Below, piece by piece: positions 1 to 10,970 of a DNA stretch of 64,000 nucleotides. The DNA comes from Aspidiotus rigidus (Eukaryota; Arthropoda; Insecta; Hemiptera; Diaspididae). Numbering within the stretch: position 1 is the first letter of the stretch; every line of letters begins with the position of its first letter. The DNA is taken from the NCBI GenBank assembly GCA_035079385.1, contig JAVHKY010000023.1, positions 5,038,001 through 5,102,000 on the forward strand, read 5' to 3'. The notes under the pieces are model-generated. The model had not been told where the DNA came from. It did not search any database and worked only from the letters and a program-made list of their open reading frames with translations. Made by a program: the position numbers and the translations under genes.

Positions 1-117
1 ACACTCACGTGCACTTTATGCCAGTTTTTGTCAAATACCTGTAAATTGAAAATTAATTTAGAAAATACTCGTGCGTATTTCATCAATTACCTGTATAGCG
101 ACGCGACTGATAAATAC

Positions 118-836
118 CGGTACGCTTTTAAACTCGATGGTTTTCAATCGGTATTCGTAATTAATCATAGAGAATTCCATTTTTTCTTCTCGTGCATTCA
201 ATAGCACTTGCATGTTAACCATATCTTTACCGTCGGTGATTCGCAACATGCACCAAGGATTTTTAACGGAAATTTTTCGCAATCGGAATGTAAAAACTAA
301 AGAAAACTGTGTCAAAAAACCTTGTGGAAACATTTCTCTGAAACATTCATTATTTTAAGTATATAAGAGCATGAGAATTAGGTACATGATACAAATATGT
401 TTTGTAGATATAGCAGTTTTTCACAAAAAAGCTACATCGAACTCAAATTACTTTTTGCCTCATATGAGCCGAATCCTGTCAAGATCCTACCAAACTTCCG
501 AGCCAATCTTGCGGCTCCTAATCTATAAATCTATACCTTCTTTATTTGCGCGAGAAAACTTTCATTTCCACCCCTTCAGCTCAATTTCTACTCCAAAATA
601 TAAATAACACTGTACGCACTTCGACATCATTGTCAAATCAACGTTCTGTTCCAAGCGATAGGCTGTCTGTAAGAGATTTGAACCCCCGACTCTCGAGACG
701 CCAGTAAACTTGGTGTACTCCGTATCCAAACGAAATTTCCTAATAAAGTCGAATGTTTGCAAGTCTTCTTCGCCTGGTCGATAATCGGCGCAAGGACCCG
801 AGCCCTCATCATTAATCATGTTGTGTTTGTACATAG
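118..836 (-). CDS. Collagen IX-like chain, TSPN/laminin-G domain exons (partial)
   Basis: Two exons can be joined: 836-620 (acceptor AG at 838-837, donor GTGCGT from 619) and 337-118 (acceptor CAG at 340-338, donor GTATTT from 117). Phases agree across the join (AA|A gives Lys). The encoded segment contains GPCADYRPGEEDLQTFDFI, then RVGGSNLLQTAYRLEQNVDL, then FPQGFLTQFSLVFTFRLRK. This is the layout of the N-terminal thrombospondin-N/laminin-G (NC4-type) domain of collagen IX: Cys-rich start, DL..FD.I.QF, VGS..LQ.AY, FP.G. Such collagens are secreted extracellular matrix proteins. The signal-peptide exon (higher coordinates) and the triple-helical exons (off the left edge) are not identified. 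Identity with the TSPN fold is fairly sure. The exact collagen type is inferred from remembered similarity, and the 118 boundary is the weakest call. Confidence 0.65.
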
Positions 837-1180
837 CTGGAAATACCGAAAACTAAATCACAATACTTATGACAGAGGAGACACCAGGAGATAATTCTTT
901 TATAGATAGATCATTCTTATATGGTGCATAGAACAAAAACAAAAAATACAGATCGAGCTAAAAAATGAAACACCGCACCAGATCAAAGAATTTTATTGAT
1001 AACGTTTTAGACGGTACCAAAAATCTTTGCCAGTTCACGGAAGAGCTGTACCCACCAGTAAAACTGTCACTCACAATGATTACAGGAAAAAGATCAGTCC
1101 TTAACTCTCTATCGAATTCCTTGGGTTTACATTCAATTCCAAATACTCCCGGACCCTTCACTTCGAAGCTCTCTTAGAGG
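837..1180. other. Intronic or intergenic DNA, no gene seen
   Basis: This lies upstream of the collagen-like exon on the minus strand and should be an intron of that gene. Both strands carry short overlapping ORFs near 960-1177 with no recognisable domain. I see no exon signal that would supply the missing signal peptide. Confidence 0.4.
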
Positions 1181-1540
1181 AAAATGCCTAAACTCATTGA
1201 ATGGTCTTTAAATATCTATCCCCCTCTCGCACTGGTTGTAGTTGCAAGTTATACAATTCTCTAATTCGCTCTTAACTAGACTATGGGTGCTCAATCTACA
1301 GATAGGCTAATAAATCTTCTCTATGATCACTGGATGCAATACAATCTGCTGGCATAAGTTTAGCCCTTAGTGATCTGCACACCAGCTCTACGCTCAGCGT
1401 ATGTGCTCAGGCTAGAATTTCCCCTCACAATTCCACTCACTATCTCAACTCGCCCAATTTCCCCAACCTCTAATCTTTGCTCTCTTCCTCAGTTCCCAAA
1501 ACCCAGGTTTCTTTCATTACCATGTATCCGAGACCTTTTA

Positions 1541-2372
1541 GCGGGGAACCCGCTATCCATTTTGTTAGGAGATTACATCCTCAGAAAACGTCCGCGTCCG
1601 CAGGTTAGGTTAGGTTACGGGACTTGGAAGAATTTCGAGTCTCGAGCTATATATGATAGGAGGGGGACTTGGAAGAATTTCGAGTCTCGAGCTATATATG
1701 AAAGGAGGGGGACTTAGAAGAATTTCAAGTCTCGAGCTATATATAATAGGGGGGGGGGGACTTGGAGGAATTTTGACTTTCGAGCTACCGTCCGCCGTCC
1801 AAACAAAAACTTAGAACAATTTTGAGTCTCGAGCTATATATGATAGGAGGGGGACTTGGAAGAATTTCAAGTCTTGAGATATATATGATAGGAGGGGGAC
1901 TTGGAAGATTTAGAAGAATTTCGAGTCTCGAGCTATATATGATAGGAGGGGGACTTGGAAGAATTTCGAGTCTCGAGCTATATATGAAAGGAGGGGGACT
2001 TAGAAGAATTTCAAGTCTCGAGCTATATATAATAGGGGGGGGGACTTGGAGGAATTTTGACTTTCGAGCTACCGTCCGCCGTCCGCTGTCCAACCAAAAA
2101 CTTAGAACAATTTTGAGTCTCGAGCTATATATGATAGGAGGGGGACTTGGAAGAATTTCAAGTCTTGAGATATATATGATAGGAGGGGGACTTGGAAGAT
2201 TTAGAAGAATTTCGACTCTCGAGCTATATATGATAGGAGGGAATGTAGAATGATAATTTCGATTTGAATTATATGACAAGATTATCAACTCAGTTCAACA
2301 CCACCTGAGAGGTCGAGTTAAGGAATTGCGGGTTCCCCGCTGCCATTGCAACGTCTGCAATGGCTTCTAATT
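1541..2372. mobile_element. Satellite-carrying inverted-repeat insertion inside the LINE
   Basis: The left end reads GCGGGGAACCCGCT and the right end, near 2329-2342, reads GCGGGTTCCCCGCT, its inverted complement. The flanks join cleanly without it: the undisturbed neighbouring copies read CCGAGACCTTTATTCTTCC, whereas here the left flank stops at CCGAGACCTTTTA and the right flank resumes at TTTTATTCTTCC, leaving a TTTA-like duplication. The interior holds variant 45-bp minisatellite units plus GGACGG/CCGTCC spacers. It looks like a diverged member of the CAGGGAACCTGTT element family. Confidence 0.55.
1612..2262. repeat. Short array of minisatellite units (TCTCGAGCTATATATGATAGG type)
   Basis: About 13 imperfect units with the core ACTTGGAAGAATTT, then TCGAGTCTCGAGCTATATAT and GATAGGAGGGGG. 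A longer block that includes CTTTCGAGCTACCGTCCGCCGTCC occurs twice (about 1770-1800 and 2056-2092), so the array has higher-order structure. Open frames of 143 and 167 aa on opposite strands here are products of the repeat, not genes. Confidence 0.85.
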
Positions 2373-3362
2373 TTATTCTTCCAATCCCATCGTCCAACGC
2401 ATTCTCATCCTCCTACCCCCCTTTAACATCTTCTTTATCTTCAATTATCTTCCTCTGGGTTTCTGATCGTATCCGTCTTCCAGAATACGACGCAGTAGAC
2501 TTAGATGCCAAGCAATCCCTGCTCTCCTGCTCAATCATTGACTCTTTTCAGCTCTACGCTCAGCGTATGAGCTGAGGCTAGAATTTCCCCTCACAATTCC
2601 GCTCACTATCCCAACTGGCCCAATTTCCCCAACCTCTAATCTTTGCTCTCTTCCTCAGGTCCCAAAACCCAGGTTTCTTTCATTACCATGTATCCGAGAC
2701 CTTTATTCTTCCAATCCCATCGTCCAACGCATTCTCATCCTCCTACCCTCCTTTAACATCTTCTTTATCTTCAATTATCTTCCTCTGGGTTTCTGATCAT
2801 ATCCGTCTTCCAGAACACGACACAATAGACTTAGATGTCAAGCAATCCCTGCTCTCATGCTCAATCATTGACTCTTTTCAGCTCTACGCTCAGCGTATGA
2901 GCTGAGGCTGGAATTTCCCCTCACAATTCCACTCACTATCCCAACTGGCCCAATTTCCCCAACCTCTAATCTTTGCTCTCTTCCTCAGTTCCCAAAACCC
3001 AGGTTTCTTTCATTACCATGTATCCGAGACCTTTATTCTTCCAATCACATCGTCCAACGCATTCTCATACTCCTACCCCCTCCCCTCTAACATCTTCTTT
3101 GTCTTCAATTATCTTCCTCTGGGTTTCTGATCGTATCCGTCTTCCAGAATACGACGCAGTAGACTTGGATGCCAAGCAATCCCTGCTCTCCTGCTGAATC
3201 ATTGACTCTTTCTCCGGCCTATGACTTGAAATCTTATCATCAACTTCTTTCGAATGATAAACCCTCGATCCGTAGGTCGTTTTCAAATCATTCCTCGCGA
3301 CATGCTCGACGAAGAATTGGGCACATCCGCCTGACCCATTATTTCCGTCTTCTTGGGCTCTC
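2373..3362 (+). repeat. 330-bp tandem triplication within the LINE
   Basis: TTATTCTTCCAATC starts at 2373, 2703 and 3033, exactly 330 bp apart, and CAGCTCTACGCTCAGCGTATGAGCTGAGGC recurs at about 2550 and 2880. Each unit joins an RNase H-like stretch to the S.S.CA.A stretch. The third unit runs on into sequence resembling the normal 3' part of the element (about 3200-3370). Confidence 0.8.
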
Positions 3363-3559
3363 TTTACTGGCTTGCTGACGAATTATCCATCCGTCCATAC
3401 CTCCTGAACCACAGAAAATCATTCTCTATCTCCTCTCAAGTCTCTTCTGCCACCTCCAACAATTCAGAATCCATTTCTAATACCCTAAACTTCTTCCGGT
3501 TCATACCCCATTAGGTACATATCCATTTATTCCCGTTCTTCTTTCCGAGCTGATAACCT

Positions 3560-6430
3560 CCTGTGTAGTTAAATAACTCGCCAACAAAATGCTATGGTGT
3601 GTCAAAACGGCGGCCAGGATGAACAATTACAAACTCAAATCGTTAATACATTTTCAACGAATATTTCAACGAAGTCTGAACTATTTTATGATGAAAACGT
3701 TTTCGTACCTTCCATAAATTTGTTAGTTCCATTTTTGGTATCGAAGTCAGTAACAACATCTTGATTCGTCAGTTCAGTAGCATTCACGTCGTCTCGAGGG
3801 ATAAGTCCTACAAAAGAGGAACAAATAACCCATATGTTTTAAATAAGTACAAGTTTTCTCAGTGTCTTAAAATCTTCGGTAGGTACCCGGTATTCTTAGT
3901 ACAGATCAAATGCCAACTTGCATTTGAAAGCATCTTTCACGTTTTTTTAATCTACGTAAAATCTTCAATATTGCTTCAAAATCCCTGTAATCTTGTTATT
4001 TTTTTTTCTTACAAAAAATATCAAAAAATTAGGTTACTATGTACGAACCATGCCGTAGACGGTGCCGTCTTGCAAGAGACGATTGCAATAAATAAAGGCT
4101 GATTACCAAGACGAACGTTACGTGGCTCTTAGAAGTCCTGTTGAAAAAATGTAGAAGAATACAGGAAAATTCGCCAGCGTATAATTCATAATTAAATATA
4201 TAATACCAGCACTCATAATTATCACCTCAAACTGCAGTTATGATTCATATCCGTGAAGCTCATTTGCTGAAGCGTGATAGCAATATTGTAAAATTAATTA
4301 GTTCAAGACAAAAATTAATTTTCGTTTAATTCTACATAGTCTAGACAGTTTTTTTCTTTTTTGTTGCAGAAATTATTAACATTATTATCATAGAGATACG
4401 CGTGGGACGCTCCGTCAGCTTCCGTGAAATAATCTTACCGAATATTTTGAAACGTGAACGGCGAATGATGGTTGACAATTTTAAATCAAAAAGCTTTACG
4501 ACTCCATTAACAGGTTATTTTTAAGAAATCCAACGTTCGCTCTATTCTATTTCGTCAAATCTTTTAAAAATACCGGAGAAGGAAGGCTAGCAAACGGAAA
4601 ATATAAGGTGTGCGATATGAACGTTCAAATAAGTTGATGGAATATCTCATCCTGGCTTATTTGGCCAATCGCCCTTATACCGGGTTATAGACCTGAGACA
4701 GTTCGACTCTAGACACCCACACAAGTTATTTTACACCGTGGACAGTTCAATTTATGAAAAATAGACTCCCGGTTAGAATACTGAAATAAAATCTAATTTC
4801 GTGAGTACAAGACAAAATTTTACTAAAAAAATAAGTATACTCTCATGGTCGCTCAAATTTATGACCTTTACAGAAAATGAAAGCAGTTAAGATGCAGCTA
4901 CCCCACCGTACGGTTTCAAAACTTTACCCAGGTGAGTAGTCCAAGTAATTTCGAACGATACCAGAGCAATTTCGAAATTTGATTTCTGACTCATAAAAGA
5001 TTTATACCGTATGTCATAGATTCACGTTTAGTTTATTTTATTTTCAAAATAAAATTGGAAAAATGTAAAAATTCGATAAAAGGAGAGGAAGCGGCGAAAA
5101 TTTCGACCTTCACTTCATTCATGTGGGGAATAGAAAGGTTTCGGTCATTCATTTGAATGTAGCCGGAGGGAAATTTCTATATTCGACCTACATTATGTGA
5201 GGAAGCAGGGGAGCAGAAAATATTCCATCAGGAGGAAAATTTCAATGTTTGAGTTGTATATATGAGGGAAGAACAATTTTGAAAATTATTGGCTTTTGTG
5301 GTACACGTGAGGGATTTTGAATATAAGATACAGAGACCATAGGTATGGAACTTGAAGAGATGTCAACTCCGAAACTTTATACATACGGGTTCTGATGTTA
5401 TCATCGAGTTCAAAAACGTACGAGTAGGACACGGCTGGGGACGACAGATGTAAGTTCAAGAGTTATAAAAGAAGGAGCGAAGATTCGATTAGTGTATACG
5501 GTAAACTATATATTCATAAAGACACGAAACGTATCGGAACTGTGGAAGATTTTCGAGTTTTCTGAGTCCTCTGTTGTTGAACTTGAGGGAACGTGTTGAA
5601 ACGTACGTAACTACTTGGAGAAATAGAAAATAATGAAACTTTAAAAGCTTGAAGCTTATAGAAAAAAGAACAATAATGTAAAACTTTCAATTTCAGAGTC
5701 GTCTAATGAAGTGAGAACTCCACTAACAGACACTTCTTTAGTGAGTTGACACTCCCCTACAGAGAGCAATTTTTCCAGTCCTGTTGAGTGTTGCATTACA
5801 TTAACCTCTGAATGACGGAGATTCTCTATAACGGGCATAACGCATCAGATAAGGAAAGATATCCTTTTTGCATAAGTAGAATATATTGTCGGTCAATTTT
5901 TAACAAGCTGATAGTGAGTGGGCTTAGAGCGGATGAAATAAGTACACATGTGTTGATACGAGCGTGAAATACGTGATAATGAGTTCTAAAGGAAAAATTT
6001 TATCTCTGTCGGAAAAATTGAAATTTTCAATATTTATGACAAGGAAAAGTTGTCGATTAGTTATAAATTTGGTGTTTGAAAGATACAGGTTGCCCAAATA
6101 ATCAAGGATACCGAAGAACTTCGAAATTGAGGCTATGAGCTAAAAAGGGCAACGAAGAGAGAAAAAGAATGGGAGGTGTGCAGCAAAAAATTCAGACTCG
6201 AATGCAATTTTATCTACATTGGCCACAACAATCGAATACGTTCAAAATTTAATATCCCTTGCTGCACAGACTGGAGACACCGATGGTATGCTGTGTTTGA
6301 ATCAACTCCGCTTCAATTATGAGAAATAATCGCTTCAGAACAAAAAACTCGCGGGTTCTTTTCCGGAGCCAAGACGTGAGGTGATAGGGAACTTGTTTTA
6401 TGGGGCACGTGGGATCTGACAAATGTAGAT
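3560..6430. other. Gene-free AT-rich stretch with decayed minisatellite units
   Basis: No coding region can be supported. Between about 5090 and 5560 there are worn relatives of the 45-bp unit (AATTTCGACC, GAGGAAGCAGGGG, AATTTCAATGTTTGAGTTGTATATATGAGGG). This suggests an old copy of the satellite-bearing family. Short ORFs at 3761-4102 and 5656-5838 show no domain. Confidence 0.5.
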
Positions 6431-6431
6431 T

Positions 6432-6570
6432 GTGACGTTACGAGGCTGACCTATGACGTCATCAAGTTGTGACGTCACAGACCAGGACTTTGGAGCTATA
6501 TAATTATAATAGGGGGGGAACTTGGAAAAAAATGATCTATGACGTCATCGGATTGTGATGTCACAGGCTC
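6432..6570. repeat. Repeat with CRE-like TGACGTCA palindromes
   Basis: TGACGTCA occurs at 6454-6461, 6470-6477 and 6540-6547, with a variant TGATGTCA at 6557-6564, in two units about 86 bp apart (CTATGACGTCAT ... TTGTGACGTCACAG). The same octamer in a similar context recurs at 60511-60518. TGACGTCA is the consensus for CREB/ATF bZIP factors, but here it sits in repetitive DNA far from a known promoter. Confidence 0.6.
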
Positions 6571-6607
6571 CTCCCTTCCCGAACTGTATATGATAGGAGC
6601 TAGGTAT

Positions 6608-7437
6608 TGCAGCCACCCAAAAGCCGAAAACCGTATTCAGCCATATTTTTGGGACATCTGGCTTCAGCTTTTTCAAAGCTTTATACTTTTGGCTGTCAGC
6701 CAAATGCTGAATTGAGCCGTATTTTTTTGGCTTCTATCGGCTGACGATGATTTTCAAAAAAAATTTCAATTTATGGTTTTTTTGACATGTGATTGTAAGC
6801 CCAATTGTAATTATTGGAGCTTTTGAATGAATCAATCGACGGAATTTTTCAATCTTTCCTTTTCATTTTTCATATTTCTCTTGAATCAAATGAACCGAGT
6901 TCTGTATAAAAGCCGGTCAAGCGACTTGACGACATTATTTTGGAGGAAGATATTCCTTGTATTTGTACGATAAACCTCATTCTACAGATTGTTGTCATAT
7001 TACTTGACCGGTCTTTACAGAACTCGGTTCAAATCAATGAATCAATACAAGAAAAAGAAATCAATTTTCACCTTTTCCGGTTCTCCCATTTGGCGTTCCT
7101 AAATCCTAATCGTTATCCAGGGTGTCTGGCAGTTGGTTAGTGGCTGGCGACTATATTTCTGATTTCTGTCTCACGTCACATATGGTCTTTTTTCTCTTTG
7201 GTCATTGGAATTTTTGGATTCTGATTTGATAATCTAATTTAATGTAAGTCTAACAAGATAATGATATTCTATTGCTGAAAACTTTTCAAAGGATACTAAA
7301 CTTAAAAATCAGCCAGAAGCCAGCTTTATTTCAGCTTCATTGTTTTGGCTGATGTAAAGCCGAAAACCTAAGCTGTATTTTTCAAGATCATCAGCTTCAG
7401 CCAAAAGCTTAAGCCGTATTGTTTGGCTGCTACATCC
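6608..7437. mobile_element. Non-autonomous inverted-repeat element with AGCC/GGCT ends
   Basis: The left part (about 6608-6760) and right part (about 7310-7437) are both packed with AGCC/GGCT motifs in inverted order. GCAGCCACCCAAAAGCCGAA at the left corresponds loosely to TTTGGCTGC and AAGCCGTATTGTTTGGCTGC at the right. A hairpin lies inside. No transposase ORF is present. Boundaries are approximate. Confidence 0.4.
6892..7030. repeat. Hairpin with arms of about 30 bp
   Basis: GAACCGAGTTCTGTATAAAA followed by GCCGGTCAAG (6892-6921) is complementary to CTTGACCGGTCTTTACAG followed by AACTCGGTTC (7003-7030), with a 2-nt bulge and a loop of about 80 nt. It lies at the centre of the inverted-repeat element. 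Confidence 0.75.
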
Positions 7438-7727
7438 CGGATAGGAGGGAGACTTGGGAAACTTTCGAGCACCGAGCTTTGCGGGCCGGTGGACATTCTT
7501 TCGGACACCTCCCCGGCCGATAAAACAGGTTTCCTGATAACACAGCAAAGAAAAATTTCCTTTTCAAAGTAGTATGAGTACGGTGGTATTATGTTTGTAC
7601 GCATCGTGTCCTTTTTTTCTTACAATGTAAAACTCCTCCATAGCGGACCATTCTTTTGGTCCCGTCGGTGTCTACTGTATTGAGGTTTTACAAGTACCTG
7701 TATAAGGCCGGGAATATAGATTTTATT

Positions 7728-7910
7728 AACAGGGAACCTGTTGTATGGAGGGGGGATCCTATTTTACACTAAGTTTATAGTACGTCTGGGCCTCTTTCAA
7801 AGTAGCCTTATATAAGGTCTAAACTTGCTTAAATTTTCAATACCAAAACCAATTTCACTCACGTAGCAGGTTCCCTGCGTTCCTCGTTTAACTTCGTTAA
7901 GGAAGCCGTC
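7728..7910. mobile_element. Short CAGGGAACCTGTT-family element
   Basis: The left end is AACAGGGAACCTGTT (7728-7742). The right end is CAGGTTCCCTG (7867-7877), followed by the family tail that finishes in TTCGTTAAGGAAGCCGTC (ends 7910). The sequence AAATTTTCAATACCAAAACC just inside the right end is shared with the copies ending at 8486, 12598 and, inverted, at 33399. No ORF; non-autonomous. Confidence 0.7.
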
Positions 7911-8032
7911 GTTCTTCCAAGTTTCCTTCCTATTATACATAGCTCGTAGGTCGAAATTCTATTTCTAAATTTTTCGCCGAACGGCGCGCGGCGTACGGAA
8001 AATTTCTCAAAAAACCCCCCAATAGAATAGGT

Positions 8033-8515
8033 CCCCTGTTACAGGACCGGATTAAGAGAATTTCAGAAGGGAGGCCAGCGTCGGTGGGGGCCCCAAAAAA
8101 AGAGAAGAAAAAAGACTTTTTTCTTCTCTTTTTCTTTTCTTCTTTTCATTTTTTTTTCTCATGTGGTGAGGGCCCGGGGGCCATGGCCCCCTGCCCCCTT
8201 ATACGGCCCCGTCTGTTAAAATTTTGGCTCTCGAGCAATGTATGGTAGGAAAGGGACGAGGAAAAAATGTTGACTCTCGAGCTATAGTACATGATAGGAG
8301 AGGGCCTTGGAAGGAAATTTTGATTTTCAAACTATAATATAAGATAGGAAGGAAAGGGAATTCGAAAAATTCTTACTTTCAGATTACATACACCATGATA
8401 CATAGAAAAACTTAAGAATCTTCAAGATTTCGATTTGAATTCTCAATACCAAAAGCAATTCAACCCATAGAACAGGTTCCCTGCGGTCCTCGTTTAACTT
8501 TTTTAATGAAGCCGA
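8033..8515. mobile_element. Second CAGGGAACCTGTT-family element with decayed satellite units
   Basis: The right end, AACAGGTTCCCTGCGG at 8471-8486 plus the GTTTAACTT tail, is clear. The left end near 8033-8049 (CCCCTGTTACAGG) is worn. The interior (8220-8400) holds degenerate 45-bp units such as TTTTGGCTCTCGAGCAATG and TTGACTCTCGAGCTATAGTA. A purine/pyrimidine palindrome lies at 8097-8133. Confidence 0.5.
8097..8133. repeat. Perfect 18-bp palindrome, purine-rich arm
   Basis: AAAAAGAGAAGAAAAAAG (8097-8114), one base, then its exact complement CTTTTTTCTTCTCTTTTT (8116-8133). It would form a stem with a one-base loop. Confidence 0.85.
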
Positions 8516-8599
8516 ATTTTTTTATCAGCTTTTCAAATACTCTAAAAGTTATAAGCTCGGAGTAGGTAACTGTGGAGAGTTTGTGAAAATTGAGATGGA

Positions 8600-9680
8600 A
8601 AATAAGAAAGGACTAAAGACTACAGTAAAGGGTGAAAGTAAATTGAGCGAAGATAATTAAAAGAATTAAGGACCGTATCGGAATTGTTACAAAGGGCAAA
8701 TAGAAGGCATGAAGAAAAAGATGGAGAGGGGCGTATAGTTCCGAGAGCAGGACACGGAGGGAGGTGTTGAAAATATATTATCATCACGTTGGCAATATTG
8801 GCGATAGGAGGGAGACAACAAACTAGAAAAAGATGAGAATAAGTGGGGACCTGTATGGTCAATTCTGATGTGGATGAGACGAATAATTCGACCCAATGGA
8901 CCGATACTAGTTTTTGATTACTTTTAGTAATTATTCAAAAGCTGGGTTTTCCAAAAGTCATGTAAGAAATCGAGTATCAAGGATCAGTAAAAGTTTTTGA
9001 GGTCATAGGCAAGAGTAAGTACAGGGTTGTAAATTTTATGGGAGAGAAGAAATATTTGGCTGCAAGCGCGTCATATTTCGGGAAGTTGATGTGGCCCGGA
9101 ATCCAGGAGAAGCGATGTTGAGAGGGATAATAATGTGAATGCCTTGAATTGCGGGATTAGTTGAGTGAGGGTCCTGCATAGCCAAAAAAATGAAAATGAA
9201 TCAATTAAAAGTATGAATTTGAGGCGAGGAGTGCGTGTGGAAAGGGAGATGAGACGAGAGTGCATGGCGTTGAGTTCGGCTGGGGAAATGGGGCCAGAAT
9301 TTTTCAATCGATGACTGATTATGACGCCTTGGATCGAGTGTACGTATCCAGTTTCAGGTCAGATCTAGATCTGTTGGTAAAGCAGAGCTGGTGGGTCGCA
9401 AATTCTGTGGTTTAGATCGAGTCGGATACCTGAAGGAGGGGTTAGCCTTCGTGGGGTGGATGCTGTGATAAGGAGTGATGGGTTCAATTCAAGATGTTTG
9501 AGTAGTTGAGATTCGAGAAGAAGGGGGAGAAAAATAAGTCGACAAAATGCAGGTGTATGAATGTGGCACAAGGCAAATTGACTGGTAAATCGTCACGCAA
9601 ACGGAGACGATCTTCAATGTCCTCCGGAATAACGGAATTAAAACACAGATCACAACAAACCAGATTTTGAAACATATTCT
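8600..9680 (-). mobile_element. LINE remnant, RNase H and 3' region
   Basis: On the minus strand, broken frames include FIFLAMQDPHSTNPAIQGIH-like sequence and a PTYSHLFLVCCLPPIANIAN segment. Both line up with the LINE copies at 35525-36250 (QDLHSTNPSIQGIH) and 20118-20675. It is heavily mutated with multiple frameshifts. Confidence 0.55.
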
Positions 9681-10249
9681 AGGGTTTACTTGTTTTGATT
9701 TTTAAGATTTCTATGTAGGTATTTACAACAACGTTCTTTAGAAATCTTTCTTTTATGTCGAAACAATTATGTAGAATGAGCCAATATACAATACAATGCA
9801 ATGTAGGAAAATTAGCAGTGAGGGTTAGGAGGCGGTAGTTGAGAGGGAACTCTCCCGCTTCACCGCAGAGGCGAGAGCCTATCTAATGCTGATGATTGAA
9901 GTGTGTATGTTACAGTTAAAACCCGAAATCAGTAAATTCTAAAATTCACTAGTCAAAACTAGTTGCCACAAATGACTTTAGTCAGAACTAGTTTCGACTA
10001 GTTAACTCTAGAATTTACCGTGACCCTCAGCGTTGGAGCTGGTTTTAACTTAAATAATTTCTGGTAAAACTAGTTTTTACTAGTGAAAACTAGAATTGAC
10101 TAGTAAAAAGTGAAATAGAGAAGAAATTATGATTGTCGGGGAACACTAGTTTTAACTAGTGAAAACAAGAAGGGTGAATCCAATCAGTAAAATGAATTTC
10201 TTCCCTAGTACAAATGTAATTGCATTTTTATCAATGGTGTTGGAGCAAT

Positions 10250-10805
10250 TTTTTTTAGAGGCCTCCGGAACGAATACAGAAAATGACTCTCCGACTCCGG
10301 TTGCCTCCAGTGGACTCGTTTGGAGGCGTCTTCTGACCTCCAAAGTATGTCTTTGGAAGTACCTCAAAATGCCTCCAGCGCAATTACTGAGATTGGAGAA
10401 AATGCCTCCGGAGGCACTGTCGAAGAAACCGAAGACGTCTTTGGAGACGCCTCCGAAGGCACTTGTAACGTTGATCAGTGTGACCAAATGTAGCATATTG
10501 GCCTACCAGTGTTGCCAGATGACAGATGATACTCACAAGGTGTATTTAAAACTTTGGCTTTTCTTCGAACCGAGCAGCGCTAGCATCAAAGTGGCTGAAT
10601 GAGGGTTTGAGGAATAGAATACTGTTGAAAAAAGTGCCTCCTAAAGGATCTTCGGAAGCACCTCCAAGCCTCTAGGTGGAAGCAAGGTACCTCCGGAGGC
10701 AAAATGCTACAGCCTCCAACATCTTGGTTTAAATCCTCACCATCTTCGCCTCATTGGAGGCGGAGGCAAGGTACCTCCAGAGACAAAATGCCTCCAGCCT
10801 CCAAC
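10250..10805. repeat. GCCTCC/GGAGGC-rich low-complexity block
   Basis: Repeated GCCTCCGGAGGC-like palindromes and single GCCTCC or GGAGGC words recur every 15-40 bp. They create a 147-aa frame at 10159-10602 (Pro/Lys-rich, KMPPEALSKKPKTSLETPP) and an antisense frame over the same bases. Neither resembles a known protein. Confidence 0.6.
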
Positions 10806-10878
10806 ACCCTTGAATTTTTATTTTTCACAAAGCTTGTTAACAGGGAACCTGTTTTATGAGGGGCTATTTGAGAAATCT

Positions 10879-10963
10879 GCCGTGCGCCGTGCGCCGTGCG
10901 CCGTCCGCCGTGCGCCGTCCGCCGTGCGCCGTCCGCCGTCCGCCGTCCGCCGTGCGCCGTCCA
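10879..10963. repeat. Heptamer array GCCGTSC x12
   Basis: Twelve uninterrupted copies of GCCGTGC or GCCGTCC. This is a sharp GC-rich island in AT-rich DNA. The words CCGTCCGCCGTCC and GTGCGCCGTCGCGTCC recur beside other members of the family (2072, 16437, 55874). Confidence 0.9.
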
Positions 10964-10970
10964 GCGAAAA

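Larger units (their letters stand above)
1190..3560 (+). mobile_element. Non-LTR retrotransposon (LINE) remnant, thumb to RNase H region
   Basis: Broken frames match the recurring LINE of this window. Around 1244-1420 there is a decayed copy of the segment after the RT domain (LDYG..IY and S.S.CA.A motifs, compare 21005-21472 on the minus strand). From 2360 on there is RNase H-like sequence (IIFLWVSDRIRLPEYDAVDLDAKQ region), then a degenerate RRIGHIRLTHYF motif near 3310-3350 that resembles RLRIGHTRLTH in the copy at 20118-20675. Many stops and frame changes make it dead. It is interrupted at about 1541-2372 by a satellite-bearing insertion, and part of it is tandemly triplicated. Confidence 0.65.

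Noticed and set aside
662..700. tRNA B-box-like GGGGGTTCAAATC on the minus strand
   Set aside because: It lies inside the collagen-like exon and encodes the conserved VGGSNLLQ stretch; there is no A box at the right distance.
1785..2288. Opposing 167-aa and 143-aa ORFs
   Set aside because: Same satellite artefact in the smaller array.
4878..4931. ATG followed by 18 codons and a perfect CAG|GTGAGT donor
   Set aside because: No downstream exon with a matching phase or recognisable protein could be found.
6130..6330. 61-codon frame with RREKKNGRCAAKN and TTIEYVQNL, faintly bHLH-like
   Set aside because: No ATG, no good splice pair and no clear loop or second helix. Probably chance in AT-rich DNA.
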